From the NCBI GenBank assembly GCA_038227995.1, contig JBBRPP010000007.1, positions 1 through 64,000 on the forward strand: a stretch of DNA of 64,000 nt. The letters are read 5' to 3'. Origin of the DNA: WLMZ01 sp038227995. GTDB taxonomy: Bacteria > Actinomycetota > Acidimicrobiia > Acidimicrobiales > Ilumatobacteraceae. The notes under the pieces are model-generated. The model was not told where the DNA came from. It did no database searches and worked only from the letters and a program-made list of their open reading frames with translations. Both the position numbers and the translations under genes were made by a program. Below, one piece after another: positions 17,323-26,246 of this stretch (its first letter is position 1; every line of letters starts with the position of its first letter).

Positions 17323-19531
17323 CGAAATCGCCAGGACGGCCGCGGCCGATCTGCGCGCGGAAATCCGACCGCTGGTCGATCCAGCGCGTGGCCTCGAACG
17401 AATCCGCTCCGAGGGCTCTCCACCCTCGTTGGCGCGACGGATCTCGCCGCGCATCTGGATCGCTCTCGGAAGTGCCGCTGCAGTCATCGTCGCAGTGGTG
17501 GCCGTCGTCGCTCTCCGCGACGATTCGACACGCACGATCACCGTCGTGCCCGGATCCGAGTTGGACACGACACCGTCGCCGACCCAAGTGACACCTCCGG
17601 CCACCACGATCGTCGACAATACGCCGACCACCGTCGCGACGGCAGCGACGGTCGCGACGGGCGCAGCCACGAGCACCGTCGTGCTGACATCGCCTTCGAC
17701 ATCGCCTTCGACAATGCCATCGTCGACCACGGCGACCGTGAGCTACAAGGATCCGCCGCCCACGTTCACGCCGCGAATCTTCGCCTCGATGCAGCTCGCG
17801 CCGCCCGCAGGCCCGGTGCTCAGTGGCGAGATCTCCGTCGCGGTCGGCCAGGTCGCCGTCACCCCGACGGGCGTCGTGGTCGTGGACAGCATCGCCGCGA
17901 CGGCCGACGTCATCGACTGGACGGGCAAACGCACGGTGTCCGTTCCATTGCTCGATGGCGTCCCTTCGTCGGTCATCGCTGGACCAGGCGACGTGCTGTA
18001 CGGGCTGGCACCCACCACGAACGGCTCCGGGCTGTTGAGAATGGTGGCCATAGCACTGAACGGACCGTCGGCCGGACACATCATCGAATCTGCAGACGTC
18101 GCATCGGCCACGTACACCGAGCTACCGATCGGCGCGTTCGGACATGGCCCGAACGGCATCATCGACCGCGTCCGCGACGTCGGCGCCCAGCTCATCGCAT
18201 ACGTCGACGCGTCCGGCCGGCCACTCGTCCTCGACGGCAGCAGCAACCTCTCGATCGACGCCCAGAACACGGTGCGGATGGATGGTGGGCCGACGTGGCC
18301 ACTGGACATCCAGCGAGATCCGAACTCGCCCGGCTCGTACTTCGGTCCGACGCCGCCCGCGCCGTCCGCAAACGGTGGCGCCGTCTATTGGACCTCGATC
18401 GGTCCGCCGAGCTCGCCCGAGACATCAGGCGGCGACGCTGTAGCCACCGTGCCCGTCGTCGCTGCGCTCTACGCCGACGGGTCCGCGCAGTGGTGGAGCC
18501 TGTCCGATGAATGGTTCGTCGCGGCCAGCGATCAGTGGGGCACCGTGCTCGCCCACGCCACGCAGGACGCGTTCGAACTCGCACTGTTCCCCGACGACGC
18601 CGGCAGGTACCCCTCGAAGACCGGGTCCACTGCCACGACCGCCACGACCGCACCGGCCGCATGTGTCAAACCCGACGGACAAACCATCGCCGGTCCGATC
18701 GCCGGCAGCCAGCTGATGATCCTGTCGACAACGTCCGTGAGCGGTCCGGTCGTCGGCGTGTTGCAGGCAGCTGCCGGGTCGCCGCCCGCAGCCGTGCTGG
18801 GACCGGTTGCGATTTCGGCCGACGGATCGACGATCGCCGCGGCCATCGATCGCAGGGGCCCGGACGACATCATGGTCAGTCGCGACCGGGGCGCGACCTG
18901 GGCGACGGTCGGCACGTCCGTCGACGCCGAACACCTCGCGCTCGAGGGTGCCGGCAGCACCTTGGCGGTCAGCAGCCTGAACACGATCACCCTGTATTCG
19001 TTCGGGGGCGGCCGCACGAACCGCGACCTCGCGCTGCCGCCCGGCACTGTCGCTGTCGACGCACTCGCATTCCGGGGCACGCAACAGCTCGCGGTTGCGT
19101 TCGAGAGCGGCCCCTCCGGTTCGGACGTCGCGACGCCCGGTCACATCTTCACGTTGCAGCTCACGACAGGTTCGTGGACGCAGGCACCTGACACGCCGAG
19201 CGGACCGGTGTTGATCACCTCGATGGTGGCGACACCCGACGAGATCTCGTACCTCGCTGTCGACGCGTCGACCAATGCAGGAGGCACCGGTGCCGCCCAG
19301 TTGTGGAGGATTCACGCGGACAAGTCGGTGACACTCCAGGCCACGGCGATTCCGGGAACAGACACGCTGGTCGGCTACAGCGATGCGAGGACGACACTGC
19401 TCGCTGAATACGACGACACGGGTACATACCGAATCGTGCGGCGAGCAGGCGGCGACCAGCAGCTCACCATCGGCTGCATCCGACCGGCCGCCGGCACCGA
19501 CCTCATCAACGGCGATCCGGACATTCGCTGA
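17309..19531 (+). CDS. Single-pass membrane protein with extracytoplasmic propeller-like domain; putative anti-sigma partner
   Basis: A 740-residue protein with a short cytoplasmic N-terminus (1-48), one membrane helix (about 49-69, IALGSAAAVIVAVVAVVAL), a Thr/Pro/Ser-rich stalk (about 75-140) and a large outer part with repeated beta-rich segments ending in short hydrophobic strands, suggestive of a beta-propeller. The start at 17309 lies inside the sigma gene, so translation is coupled. The cytoplasmic part has no HxxxCxxC zinc anti-sigma motif, so an anti-sigma role rests on gene arrangement only. A second Thr/Ala-rich stretch (TATTATTAPA) interrupts the outer domain at about residues 440-455. 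Confidence 0.7.
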   Translation: MTSIDEIARTAAADLRAEIRPLVDPARGLERIRSEGSPPSLARRISPRIWIALGSAAAVIVAVVAVVALRDDSTRTITVVPGSELDTTPSPTQVTPPATTIVDNTPTTVATAATVATGAATSTVVLTSPSTSPSTMPSSTTATVSYKDPPPTFTPRIFASMQLAPPAGPVLSGEISVAVGQVAVTPTGVVVVDSIAATADVIDWTGKRTVSVPLLDGVPSSVIAGPGDVLYGLAPTTNGSGLLRMVAIALNGPSAGHIIESADVASATYTELPIGAFGHGPNGIIDRVRDVGAQLIAYVDASGRPLVLDGSSNLSIDAQNTVRMDGGPTWPLDIQRDPNSPGSYFGPTPPAPSANGGAVYWTSIGPPSSPETSGGDAVATVPVVAALYADGSAQWWSLSDEWFVAASDQWGTVLAHATQDAFELALFPDDAGRYPSKTGSTATTATTAPAACVKPDGQTIAGPIAGSQLMILSTTSVSGPVVGVLQAAAGSPPAAVLGPVAISADGSTIAAAIDRRGPDDIMVSRDRGATWATVGTSVDAEHLALEGAGSTLAVSSLNTITLYSFGGGRTNRDLALPPGTVAVDALAFRGTQQLAVAFESGPSGSDVATPGHIFTLQLTTGSWTQAPDTPSGPVLITSMVATPDEISYLAVDASTNAGGTGAAQLWRIHADKSVTLQATAIPGTDTLVGYSDARTTLLAEYDDTGTYRIVRRAGGDQQLTIGCIRPAAGTDLINGDPDIR

Positions 19532-19613
19532 CGGCAACCTCGGCGTCGACGTCGGCGGACCGGGCATCCGGCGGGGACCGAAACGAATCGGACCGCCGCT
19601 CACACTGTGCAGG

Positions 19614-20840
19614 GTGAACTGTCGCCGCGCTGCCATCTGCCTCGTTGTTGCGGTCTCGACAGCTGCTTGCTCAGCACCTGACCAACGCTCGCATCCATCT
19701 GACACCGTTGCGACGTCGCGTGGCGGCCCGCCGGGAGCCTCGGCAACGGGTCCGTCACCATGGCCGGAAGCGATGCACGACGCACGACATTCGGGGACCG
19801 CGACAGTAGCCGGCCCTCGTACAGGAACGATCCGGTGGCAGCGCAACCTCGGGGGGAATATCACTCCGGGCGCTGTGATCGGTGGGAACGGCTCGGTCGT
19901 CGTCGCGACCAACAGTGGGATCTTGTACTCGCTTGATCCGATCACGGGACAAAGGTTGTGGCGCTTCGACGGCGGGGCCGCCTACGGAAACGACCTGTCG
20001 ACGAGCGCGGTGATCGCGCCTGACGGCACCATCATTTGGCCCGGGCCGTCGGGGATCCTGTATGGCATCGACACCACCGGGCGGGTTCAGTGGACGGTCG
20101 ATCTCGGTGGCTTCATTCTCTCGCCGGCACTGTCGCCGACCGGCCGCCTCTATGCGATGACGATGTCGGGCCTCCTGTCGGCCATCGACTTCAATGCGTC
20201 GTCGGCTCACATCGCCTGGCAGGTCGAGACGGGATCCGGCTCATATGGCAGCCCATCGATCGGACCAGACGGAACAATCATCACCACCGGATCGCACGAC
20301 GTCGTCGGTGTCACCGATCGCGGCACATCTGCGAACGTGAGCTGGCGATTCCCGATCAAGGAATTGATCGAAGTGTCCCCTGCGATCTCGGCCGACGGCA
20401 TCGTCGTGGTCGGCAGCAACGATCGTCTCGAATACGGTCTCGATGCCGCCACCGGAAGCCTGCTGTGGACTGTCCCCCGCGGTGACGAGACCTATTCGTC
20501 GGCGACGGTGACGTCGGAGGGATTGGCGTTCTACGGGGACCACACGGCGACGCTGTACGTCGTGGACGTCCATTCGGGCATGGTGGTGCGCTCGACGACG
20601 ACTCGGGTCGACAAGCCCGACAGGAGCCATGGCATCTGGACCGCGCCAGCCATCGACCGGGACGGCGCGGCGTACTACGGCACGCGTTCCGGTCACGTTT
20701 TCGGTGTCGGCCCAACGGGCAAGACCTTGTTCGACCTCGACATCGGCGGCACCGTCGACTCCTATCCGGCGATCGGTGGCGACGGATCGCTCTACATCGG
20801 ATCGTCGAACGGCACGATGATCGCCGTGTCCCCCGGCTGA
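19614..20840 (+). CDS. PQQ-like beta-propeller repeat lipoprotein
   Basis: A 408-residue exported protein. The GTG at 19614 places a short signal peptide (NCRRAAICLVVAVSTAAC) with a lipobox and acylated C19 at the N-terminus; the longer ORF upstream overlaps the previous gene and lacks a signal. The mature part has about seven repeats of the form GSVVVATNSGILYSLDPITG, the outer strand of PQQ/quinoprotein-like blades. No enzymatic motif is seen; such proteins often act as scaffolds or sensors. It lies 82 bases after the sigma-linked membrane protein and before another lipoprotein, forming an envelope gene group. Confidence 0.82.
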   Translation: MNCRRAAICLVVAVSTAACSAPDQRSHPSDTVATSRGGPPGASATGPSPWPEAMHDARHSGTATVAGPRTGTIRWQRNLGGNITPGAVIGGNGSVVVATNSGILYSLDPITGQRLWRFDGGAAYGNDLSTSAVIAPDGTIIWPGPSGILYGIDTTGRVQWTVDLGGFILSPALSPTGRLYAMTMSGLLSAIDFNASSAHIAWQVETGSGSYGSPSIGPDGTIITTGSHDVVGVTDRGTSANVSWRFPIKELIEVSPAISADGIVVVGSNDRLEYGLDAATGSLLWTVPRGDETYSSATVTSEGLAFYGDHTATLYVVDVHSGMVVRSTTTRVDKPDRSHGIWTAPAIDRDGAAYYGTRSGHVFGVGPTGKTLFDLDIGGTVDSYPAIGGDGSLYIGSSNGTMIAVSPG

Positions 20841-20899
20841 CTGCGCCATCACTCGCTGGCCGCGAATATCCAACCGCTCCATCGCGGTACCGTGGCCCG

Positions 20900-21826
20900 G
20901 TGCGCCGCTGGCATCACAATTCACGATCGATCGTTGCGGCCGTGCTGTGCGTGAGCGGAGGGCTGTCGGCATGCACCACGTCGGGCTCCGCAGTACCGAG
21001 CTCCGTAGCGCCTCACGTGGCTGCGGCTTCGTCCACCAATCCATTTCGCATCGGTCGGCCGCTCATCATCCCGCACGGCGGCGGCGACGGGATGTTTCCG
21101 GAAGACACGTTGTACGCCTACGAGCACAGCATGGCGATGGGCGGCGACGTGGTCGACATCGACGTGCTGCTGTCGGCCGACGACATCCCGATCGCGTTTC
21201 ACGACGACACGTTGCAGCGCACGACGAACGGCGTGGGCAACGTCGAGGACAAGACGTACGCACAACTGGCGACCTTGGACGCCGGATACAACTTCGACCA
21301 GAACGGTCAGCACCCGTATCGCGGCAAGGGTCTCACGATCCCCACCGTGCAAGCGATCCTCGAGAAGTTTCCGCACTCTCTCGTGACCCTCGACCTGAAA
21401 GATCTGCGCGTTGCCGCGGTGCAGCCGTTGTGCTCGTTGCTGGAGACGCTGCACCGCACGCGTGACGTCTTCATCGGTGTCGACTCGGCCGCGCAGGTGC
21501 TGGACTTCCGCACGCAATGCCCCGAAGTGCGCACGTCGGGCACGGACGCTGACCGTCAGGCGATGCGCGCCGCTCGCGCGACGAACGATCCGAACTACGT
21601 CTCGCCGCAGATCGTGAGCCAGCCCGAGTACCTTCCCACCAACAGCACTCGCCGAATCACTGCCGAGTCGCTCGCCTACTCGCACCGCAAAGGCGTCGCT
21701 GTGCTCACGTGGGTTGTCGACGATCCCGCCACCATGAAGGCGTTGATCGGGATGGGCATCGATGGCATCTACACCCGGCGACCCGACGTGATGTTGGCGG
21801 TCCTGCAGCAGATGGGCCTTCGCTGA
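20900..21826 (+). CDS. Lipoprotein glycerophosphodiester phosphodiesterase
   Basis: A 308-residue GDPD-family protein with a lipoprotein signal (IVAAVLCVSGGLSAC, acylated C25). Active-site features are H59 (PHGGGDG, in place of the usual HRG), E68 (FPEDTL), D86/D88 (VVDIDVLL, where E-x-D is usual) and H101 (AFHDDTLQRTTNG). The family hydrolyses glycerophosphodiesters to glycerol-3-phosphate and an alcohol with a divalent metal. The HGG and DID variants are conservative but leave substrate choice open. The GTG at 20900 gives a proper signal peptide. It probably acts outside the membrane on lipid headgroups or wall polymers. Confidence 0.88.
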   Translation: MRRWHHNSRSIVAAVLCVSGGLSACTTSGSAVPSSVAPHVAAASSTNPFRIGRPLIIPHGGGDGMFPEDTLYAYEHSMAMGGDVVDIDVLLSADDIPIAFHDDTLQRTTNGVGNVEDKTYAQLATLDAGYNFDQNGQHPYRGKGLTIPTVQAILEKFPHSLVTLDLKDLRVAAVQPLCSLLETLHRTRDVFIGVDSAAQVLDFRTQCPEVRTSGTDADRQAMRAARATNDPNYVSPQIVSQPEYLPTNSTRRITAESLAYSHRKGVAVLTWVVDDPATMKALIGMGIDGIYTRRPDVMLAVLQQMGLR

Positions 21827-21862
21827 CGGACAGCCGACGACGCCTGCCGTAGGGTCCCGCCC

Positions 21863-22915
21863 ATGCCCTTCAAAGTCGTGCAGTGGACCACCGGCAACGT
21901 CGGTGTCCGTTCCGTCCGCGCCATCGTGACCAACCCGCGCCTCGAGCTCGTCGGTTGCTACGCCTGGGGCACCGACAAGGTCGGCCGCGACGTCGGCGAG
22001 TTGTGTGGCATCGAACCGGTCGGGATCATGGCGACCAACGATGTCGACGCGCTGCTCGCGCTGAAACCTGACTGCGTTGTCTACAACCCGAAGTGGCCGG
22101 ATGTCGAGGAAATGGCTCGCATCCTCGAAGCGGGGATCAACATCGTCGCGACCGCTGGGTTCATCACGGGCCATGCGTTGGGCGACGGCCGGCAGCGCCT
22201 GCAGCAGGCGTGCGCAACAGGCGGCTCGTCCATCTTCGGCTCAGGCATGAACCCCGGCTTCGCCAACTTGCTCGCCCTCGTGTCGGCCGGCATCTGTGAC
22301 CGCGTCGACTCGATCACGATGCTCGAATCGGTCGACTCGACCGGCTACGACTCACCCGAGACCGAGCAGTCCGTCGGCTTCGGGCAACCCATCGACGACC
22401 CCGACCTTCCGGACCGGGTCGCACGCGCGACGGCCGTCTTCGGCGATGCCGTGTGGATGTCGGCCGAGGCATTGGGTCTCGCGCTCGACGAGGTTCGCTG
22501 TGATGCGACGTTCGCCCAGACAACGGCCGAGGTCGACCTCGGCAGCTGGACGATCCAACCCGGCTGCGTCGCCGGAGTGTCCGCCAGTTGGAAGGGCATC
22601 CATCAGGGCAAGACGGTCATCGACCTGCAGGTGAAGTGGCGCAAGGGCCGAACACTCGATCCGGACTGGAAGGTCGAGCACGGCTACATCGTCGAGGTCC
22701 AGGGTCGACCCAACGTGCGCACCAAGTTGTCGATCTCGCCACCAGCAGACTTCGTGGCCACGTCGATGATCGACTACATGGTGCTCGGCATGATCATCAC
22801 GGCGATGCCCGCCATCAACGCGATACCCGCCGTGTGCGATGCGAAGCCCGGCATCGTCACGTACGTCGATCTTCCGCTCATCACCGGCCGAGGTTTCGTC
22901 CCCGGAACCGAGTAG
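21863..22915 (+). CDS. NAD(P)H-dependent amine dehydrogenase family protein (DapB-like fold)
   Basis: A 350-residue protein with an N-terminal Rossmann motif (VVQWTTGNVGVRSVRAI) and a C-terminal domain like dihydrodipicolinate reductase and 2,4-diaminopentanoate dehydrogenase. Such proteins are frequent in mycobacteria and related actinobacteria and are usually annotated as dihydrodipicolinate reductase-like. GSGMNPGFANLLAL carries the conserved mid-domain loop. The reaction is probably NAD(P)-linked oxidation of an amine or reduction of an imine; the substrate is unknown. It is a single gene between a lipoprotein gene and a convergent membrane protein gene. Confidence 0.75.
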   Translation: MPFKVVQWTTGNVGVRSVRAIVTNPRLELVGCYAWGTDKVGRDVGELCGIEPVGIMATNDVDALLALKPDCVVYNPKWPDVEEMARILEAGINIVATAGFITGHALGDGRQRLQQACATGGSSIFGSGMNPGFANLLALVSAGICDRVDSITMLESVDSTGYDSPETEQSVGFGQPIDDPDLPDRVARATAVFGDAVWMSAEALGLALDEVRCDATFAQTTAEVDLGSWTIQPGCVAGVSASWKGIHQGKTVIDLQVKWRKGRTLDPDWKVEHGYIVEVQGRPNVRTKLSISPPADFVATSMIDYMVLGMIITAMPAINAIPAVCDAKPGIVTYVDLPLITGRGFVPGTE

Positions 22916-22945
22916 TCGAGCAATCAGCGTGGAGTTCCCCGCACG

Positions 22946-23491
22946 TCAGGACGGCGATACGGATGGCAGCGCTGCGGCGAGCCGACGGCTGGTCTGACGA
23001 TCGAGGTCGAGCCGCCATCGACGCTGGGCCCATTCGCCGGATCTCGATGCTGCAACTGCGCTCGCGACGACTCGCGTCAATGCATCGGTGTCGGACCACC
23101 AGCGCAGCGACACGGCGAGCGGATGGCGATGACCATCGTCGAGCAACAAGACCACGTGGGGATACGGCTCGCGGTACTCCCAGACGCGCGCGAGCGTCAC
23201 CGACGTCAGTTCCGCCAGCACCACCGGCTCGGCCCTCGTGAGGGCATAGCGGCGATAGACGACCCCGTCTTCGAGACTGATCTGGTCGTGTAGCGAGCAC
23301 GCGGCAAGCAGGATCGCGGCAGCCGCGCACATCCACAGTTGCCAATGACCGGCGACGATGGACGCGATCGACAGCAGCAGCGCCAGCGTCGAGAACACGA
23401 TTCGCCACACCAGCTTGATGCGCATCGTGAAGGCAACTTCGGTTGCTGCGCCCGGCGAACTGATCGTCGCTCGATGCATCCGGCGCCTCAC
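22946..23491 (-). CDS. Hypothetical membrane protein with a PH-like domain
   Basis: A 181-residue protein I do not recognise. It has two adjacent hydrophobic helices (about 28-46 and 50-66) followed by a beta-rich segment (SLEDGVVYRRYALTRAEPVV, then VVLLLDDGHRHPLAVS) that resembles small bacterial PH-like membrane proteins, and a basic tail. The GTG at 23491 is supported by a 4-base GTGA overlap with the stop of the upstream gene, so the two are coupled. Confidence 0.6.
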   Translation of the reverse strand: MRRRMHRATISSPGAATEVAFTMRIKLVWRIVFSTLALLLSIASIVAGHWQLWMCAAAAILLAACSLHDQISLEDGVVYRRYALTRAEPVVLAELTSVTLARVWEYREPYPHVVLLLDDGHRHPLAVSLRWWSDTDALTRVVASAVAASRSGEWAQRRWRLDLDRQTSRRLAAALPSVSPS

Positions 23492-23823
23492 CCAGCCAGG
23501 TATGCAGCAGCGACGTCGCGTTCGATTCGATCGCAGGTGCTCAGGAGATCGGCCAGTGACGTGTCGAGCAGCGCGATCATCTCGAAGAATCTGGCGTCGG
23601 ACTCTGCGCCAAGGTCAGCGTGGAGATCGAGGTCACAATGTGCGTCGACATCGGCGACGCGGGGAACCTCGGCGTTGACGATCACGCCGGACTCGAGGTC
23701 GATGAGGCAATCACCGAGAGCGACGTCTGCGGCATCGACAGCCACGATCTGCGATGTCTCGAAAAACGACGCGAACTGCTGCTCCAGCGTCAGGCCCGAT
23801 CTGCGTCGACGTCTTCCAAACAT
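23488..23823 (-). CDS. Hypothetical acidic protein
   Basis: A 111-residue protein with a basic start (FGRRRRR) and an otherwise acidic body containing repeated Asp (VADVDAHCDLDLHADLG). No signal peptide or membrane helix is seen and I do not recognise a family. A strong GGAGGAG ribosome site lies just before the ATG. It overlaps the PH-like membrane protein gene by 4 bases, so the two proteins probably work together. Confidence 0.6.
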   Translation of the reverse strand: MFGRRRRRSGLTLEQQFASFFETSQIVAVDAADVALGDCLIDLESGVIVNAEVPRVADVDAHCDLDLHADLGAESDARFFEMIALLDTSLADLLSTCDRIERDVAAAYLAG

Positions 23824-24030
23824 GGATGCTCCTCCACTCGTGTGCGGGCATCATGAAACAACGGTGTGTGGCCAAATCGAAACATTGTTGACGGATCTTG
23901 ACCACTCTGACCGTGCCCGTTCGCCCGCGCACTCACCGTGCTCATCGGCCGCGAAGCCCTGGATTGATTGTCAAGGGATCGTCAAGCGATTCGTGCTCAA
24001 GATCGGGTTGCCCCGAGTCCCGACCAGGCC

Positions 24031-25380
24031 TCAGGCGGCATTCGTGTCGGTGTCCGCGTCGAACAGGTTGGCCTGCCCGTTCGCCGGCACTGCGTCCGTT
24101 GCCTCGTCTGCCCCATGTGCCCCGGCGGTGTCTGTGGGCGCGTGGCTTGGGCCGCTGTTGGTGGAGGGTTTGCGTTGCGGGTTCTTGGAGGCGTGGGTGG
24201 GTCCGCGTGGTGGGAGTGGGACGATGCGTCCGTCGGGGTATCTGATGGCGAGGTTGTTGCCGTCACCGATCAACTCGACGCCGGGTCGGTGGCGGAAGTG
24301 GTGGTGGAAGATGCACCACAGAACCAGCCGGTCGATGTCGGTGAAACCGTGTTGAGCGTGCCATTCGTCGATGTGGTCGACTTCGCACCATTCGGGTGGG
24401 ATCGGACAATCCTCACCCCGACACCCGCCGTCGCGAACCGCGAGTGCCCGCCATTGGCTGTCGGTCGCCAACCGTGACGCGCGACCGATGTCGAGTGGCT
24501 TCGAGTCGTCGAGCAGGATGCGTTGCAGGTTCGCGTTCCAGGTCATGTTGCGGATCGCTTCGGCCGGGATCACATCACCGCGTGATGTGTAGCCGGGTCC
24601 GTTGGTGTGCCCGTTCAGGTCGTTGATGTCGATCGTGATCAGAATGGTCGGAAGGTTCGACCTGCCACCTTTGACGCCGCCGTTGTTCTGGGCGGTGCAG
24701 AGTTGGACGAGCGCGTCGGCCATCTTCTGGTCGAACGTCCGGTCATCACCAGTCAAGGGTTTGCCGATGATGCCCCGCAACGCGTCCTGCACCGTGCGCG
24801 CATCGAAGTTCGTCAGCGTGCCGTCGACGCGGGTGGTGCCGTCACCGTTGTCAGAGAACCTGAGCGCCCTCTTCTGACGCAACTCTTCCTCACGATCGCG
24901 GGCTGATTGACCGTGTGGTGGGTTGAGTTCACGGAACCGGTGACCTGCCGCGCGGGCCTGGTCGGGGGTCGCCCCGGCGCAGGCTTGGACGAGTTCGAGT
25001 GTGTTCCCGGAATGCTCACCATCCAACGTCGGCGCCAGGGCGTCAGCCGCATCGGGTGACAGGGTTCCCGCGTCGACCGCGTCAGCGAGTTCAGGGTGGG
25101 CGTTCAACGCTTTCCCCAACCGTGCCTGCTTGTTCGCCGCACGCTTCGACGTCTTGCCTTTCGCCGCGAGCCATGACGCCATGTCACGATGCCCGGCCGC
25201 CGACGCGATGTTGCGCTCGTCGGCTTCGGCCAGCCACCGCGATTGGATCACGCGCTCACGATCGATGACCGCCTGCATCGCCAGCACACCGCGTTGCAGT
25301 TGTTCGCCGGACATGACCGCCAAGTCGAGCGCGGCCAAGCCATCAAGCTCGAAACCGATCGATGCGAACGCCGCCTCCAT
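24031..25380 (-). CDS. HNH endonuclease with DUF222 (13E12 repeat family)
   Basis: A 449-residue protein with the long helical DUF222 region (residues about 1-330; QARAAGHRFRELNPPHG, TDSQWRALAVRDGGCRGEDC) and a C-terminal HNH nuclease motif (WCEVDHIDEWHAQHG ending in WCIFHHHFRH). These 13E12-type proteins are multicopy in many actinobacteria; their role is unsettled, and selfish-element or repair functions are both discussed. The start at the ATG at 25380 is preferred over the upstream in-frame start at 25443. The tail after the HNH is low-complexity. The plus strand over this gene is unusually TG-rich, matching the protein's His/Pro/Thr/Asn content. Confidence 0.88.
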   Translation of the reverse strand: MEAAFASIGFELDGLAALDLAVMSGEQLQRGVLAMQAVIDRERVIQSRWLAEADERNIASAAGHRDMASWLAAKGKTSKRAANKQARLGKALNAHPELADAVDAGTLSPDAADALAPTLDGEHSGNTLELVQACAGATPDQARAAGHRFRELNPPHGQSARDREEELRQKRALRFSDNGDGTTRVDGTLTNFDARTVQDALRGIIGKPLTGDDRTFDQKMADALVQLCTAQNNGGVKGGRSNLPTILITIDINDLNGHTNGPGYTSRGDVIPAEAIRNMTWNANLQRILLDDSKPLDIGRASRLATDSQWRALAVRDGGCRGEDCPIPPEWCEVDHIDEWHAQHGFTDIDRLVLWCIFHHHFRHRPGVELIGDGNNLAIRYPDGRIVPLPPRGPTHASKNPQRKPSTNSGPSHAPTDTAGAHGADEATDAVPANGQANLFDADTDTNAA

Positions 25381-25481
25381 GACCCAATCATCGCAAAAGG
25401 GTGTGACACTCGAGCCCCTGCCAAGAGGCCAGATCCGAAGCAAATCAGAAATTCTCCGTGGCCCCCAGCGGTGACGTCAGC

Positions 25482-25505
25482 GTGCGGCGAGCAAGCCCGC
25501 CGCAC
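25482..25505 (-). terminator. Hairpin downstream of the PPOX gene
   Basis: GTGCGGCG and CGCCGCAC form a perfect 8-base stem around an 8-base loop, 7 bases beyond the stop of the minus-strand PPOX gene. No T-run is visible. Confidence 0.45.
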
Positions 25506-25511
25506 GACGAC

Positions 25512-26021
25512 TCAGCGTTGTTGACCGAGGTATTGCGCTGTTGATCCGCTCACCGGTTGGGTCGGCATGCCGAGCTTCTTGTGGTCCCACGAACGAATCC
25601 GCTCGACGTCGACACGGACGGCGACGCGCTTGTTGAGCATGAACTCGACGAACGGCTTGACCTCTTCGGTGTACGGCCCGGTGTAGCGCTCCCACACATC
25701 GACACCGACCTTCCACAGCGCATCGGGATCGTCGACGATGACGCCACGGCCCTCGATCGAGACGCCGCGCAACGTGTCGTACGTGTTGCCGTCTTCGATC
25801 ATGCATGTGATGCGATCATCGCGCTGCAGGTTCTTGACCTTCTGCGCGCGGCCCTTGGTCTCGAACCAGATCGCGCCATCGATCACGGCGTACCACATGG
25901 CAACCAGGTGCGGCCGCCCGTCCGGACCGATCGTCCCCATCGTCGCGATTCGGCTCTGTTCGATGAACGTGGCGATCTCATCGTCGGCCATCGTGATCTG
26001 CGAACGCTGATTGGAACCCAT
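25512..26021 (-). CDS. Pyridoxamine 5'-phosphate oxidase-like (PPOX) flavin/F420-binding protein
   Basis: A 169-residue split-barrel protein. The N-terminal segment (SRIATMGTIGPDGRPHLVAM, YAVIDGAIWFETKGRAQKVKNL) is typical of actinobacterial PPOX-class FMN or F420 proteins. It probably reduces or oxidises a small substrate with the bound deazaflavin or flavin. The ATG at 26021 is chosen because a GAGGAG site lies 8 bases upstream. It is transcribed divergently from the P450 gene, with 225 bases between them in which I see no clear operator. Confidence 0.83.
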   Translation of the reverse strand: MGSNQRSQITMADDEIATFIEQSRIATMGTIGPDGRPHLVAMWYAVIDGAIWFETKGRAQKVKNLQRDDRITCMIEDGNTYDTLRGVSIEGRGVIVDDPDALWKVGVDVWERYTGPYTEEVKPFVEFMLNKRVAVRVDVERIRSWDHKKLGMPTQPVSGSTAQYLGQQR

Positions 26022-26246
26022 CAAGAAATCTCCTCGTACTCGTCCGGGCCGGACCGGATCGACACACCCATTGTTGCCTGCTCGCTCGGGCGCCGACGCA
26101 ACGGACACCTCCGGACCGGCGTGACGTTCGTCCGCCACCCGTCCCCGCCGATCGCCCATGTATTGTCCGAACGGGTTGCCGCTGGGGATGCTGCCGTCGT
26201 TGTTCTCAGGGTTGCCGAGTCGACCACACACCGGAGGACTGCCACG

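Noticed and set aside
23880..23990. Repeats of GTCAAG/CTTGAC around GGATC in the spacer before the HNH gene
   Set aside because: The copies are short, irregular in spacing and orientation, and do not form a consistent operator or attachment site.
24031..25380. HNH gene as part of a mobile element or toxin system
   Set aside because: No terminal repeats, integrase or immunity gene are seen; the DUF222/HNH family is common and dispersed in actinobacteria.
25557..26246. N-terminal extension of the P450 frame upstream of 26247
   Set aside because: It is antisense to the PPOX gene, lacks family sequence, and the ATG at 26247 has its own GGAGGA site.
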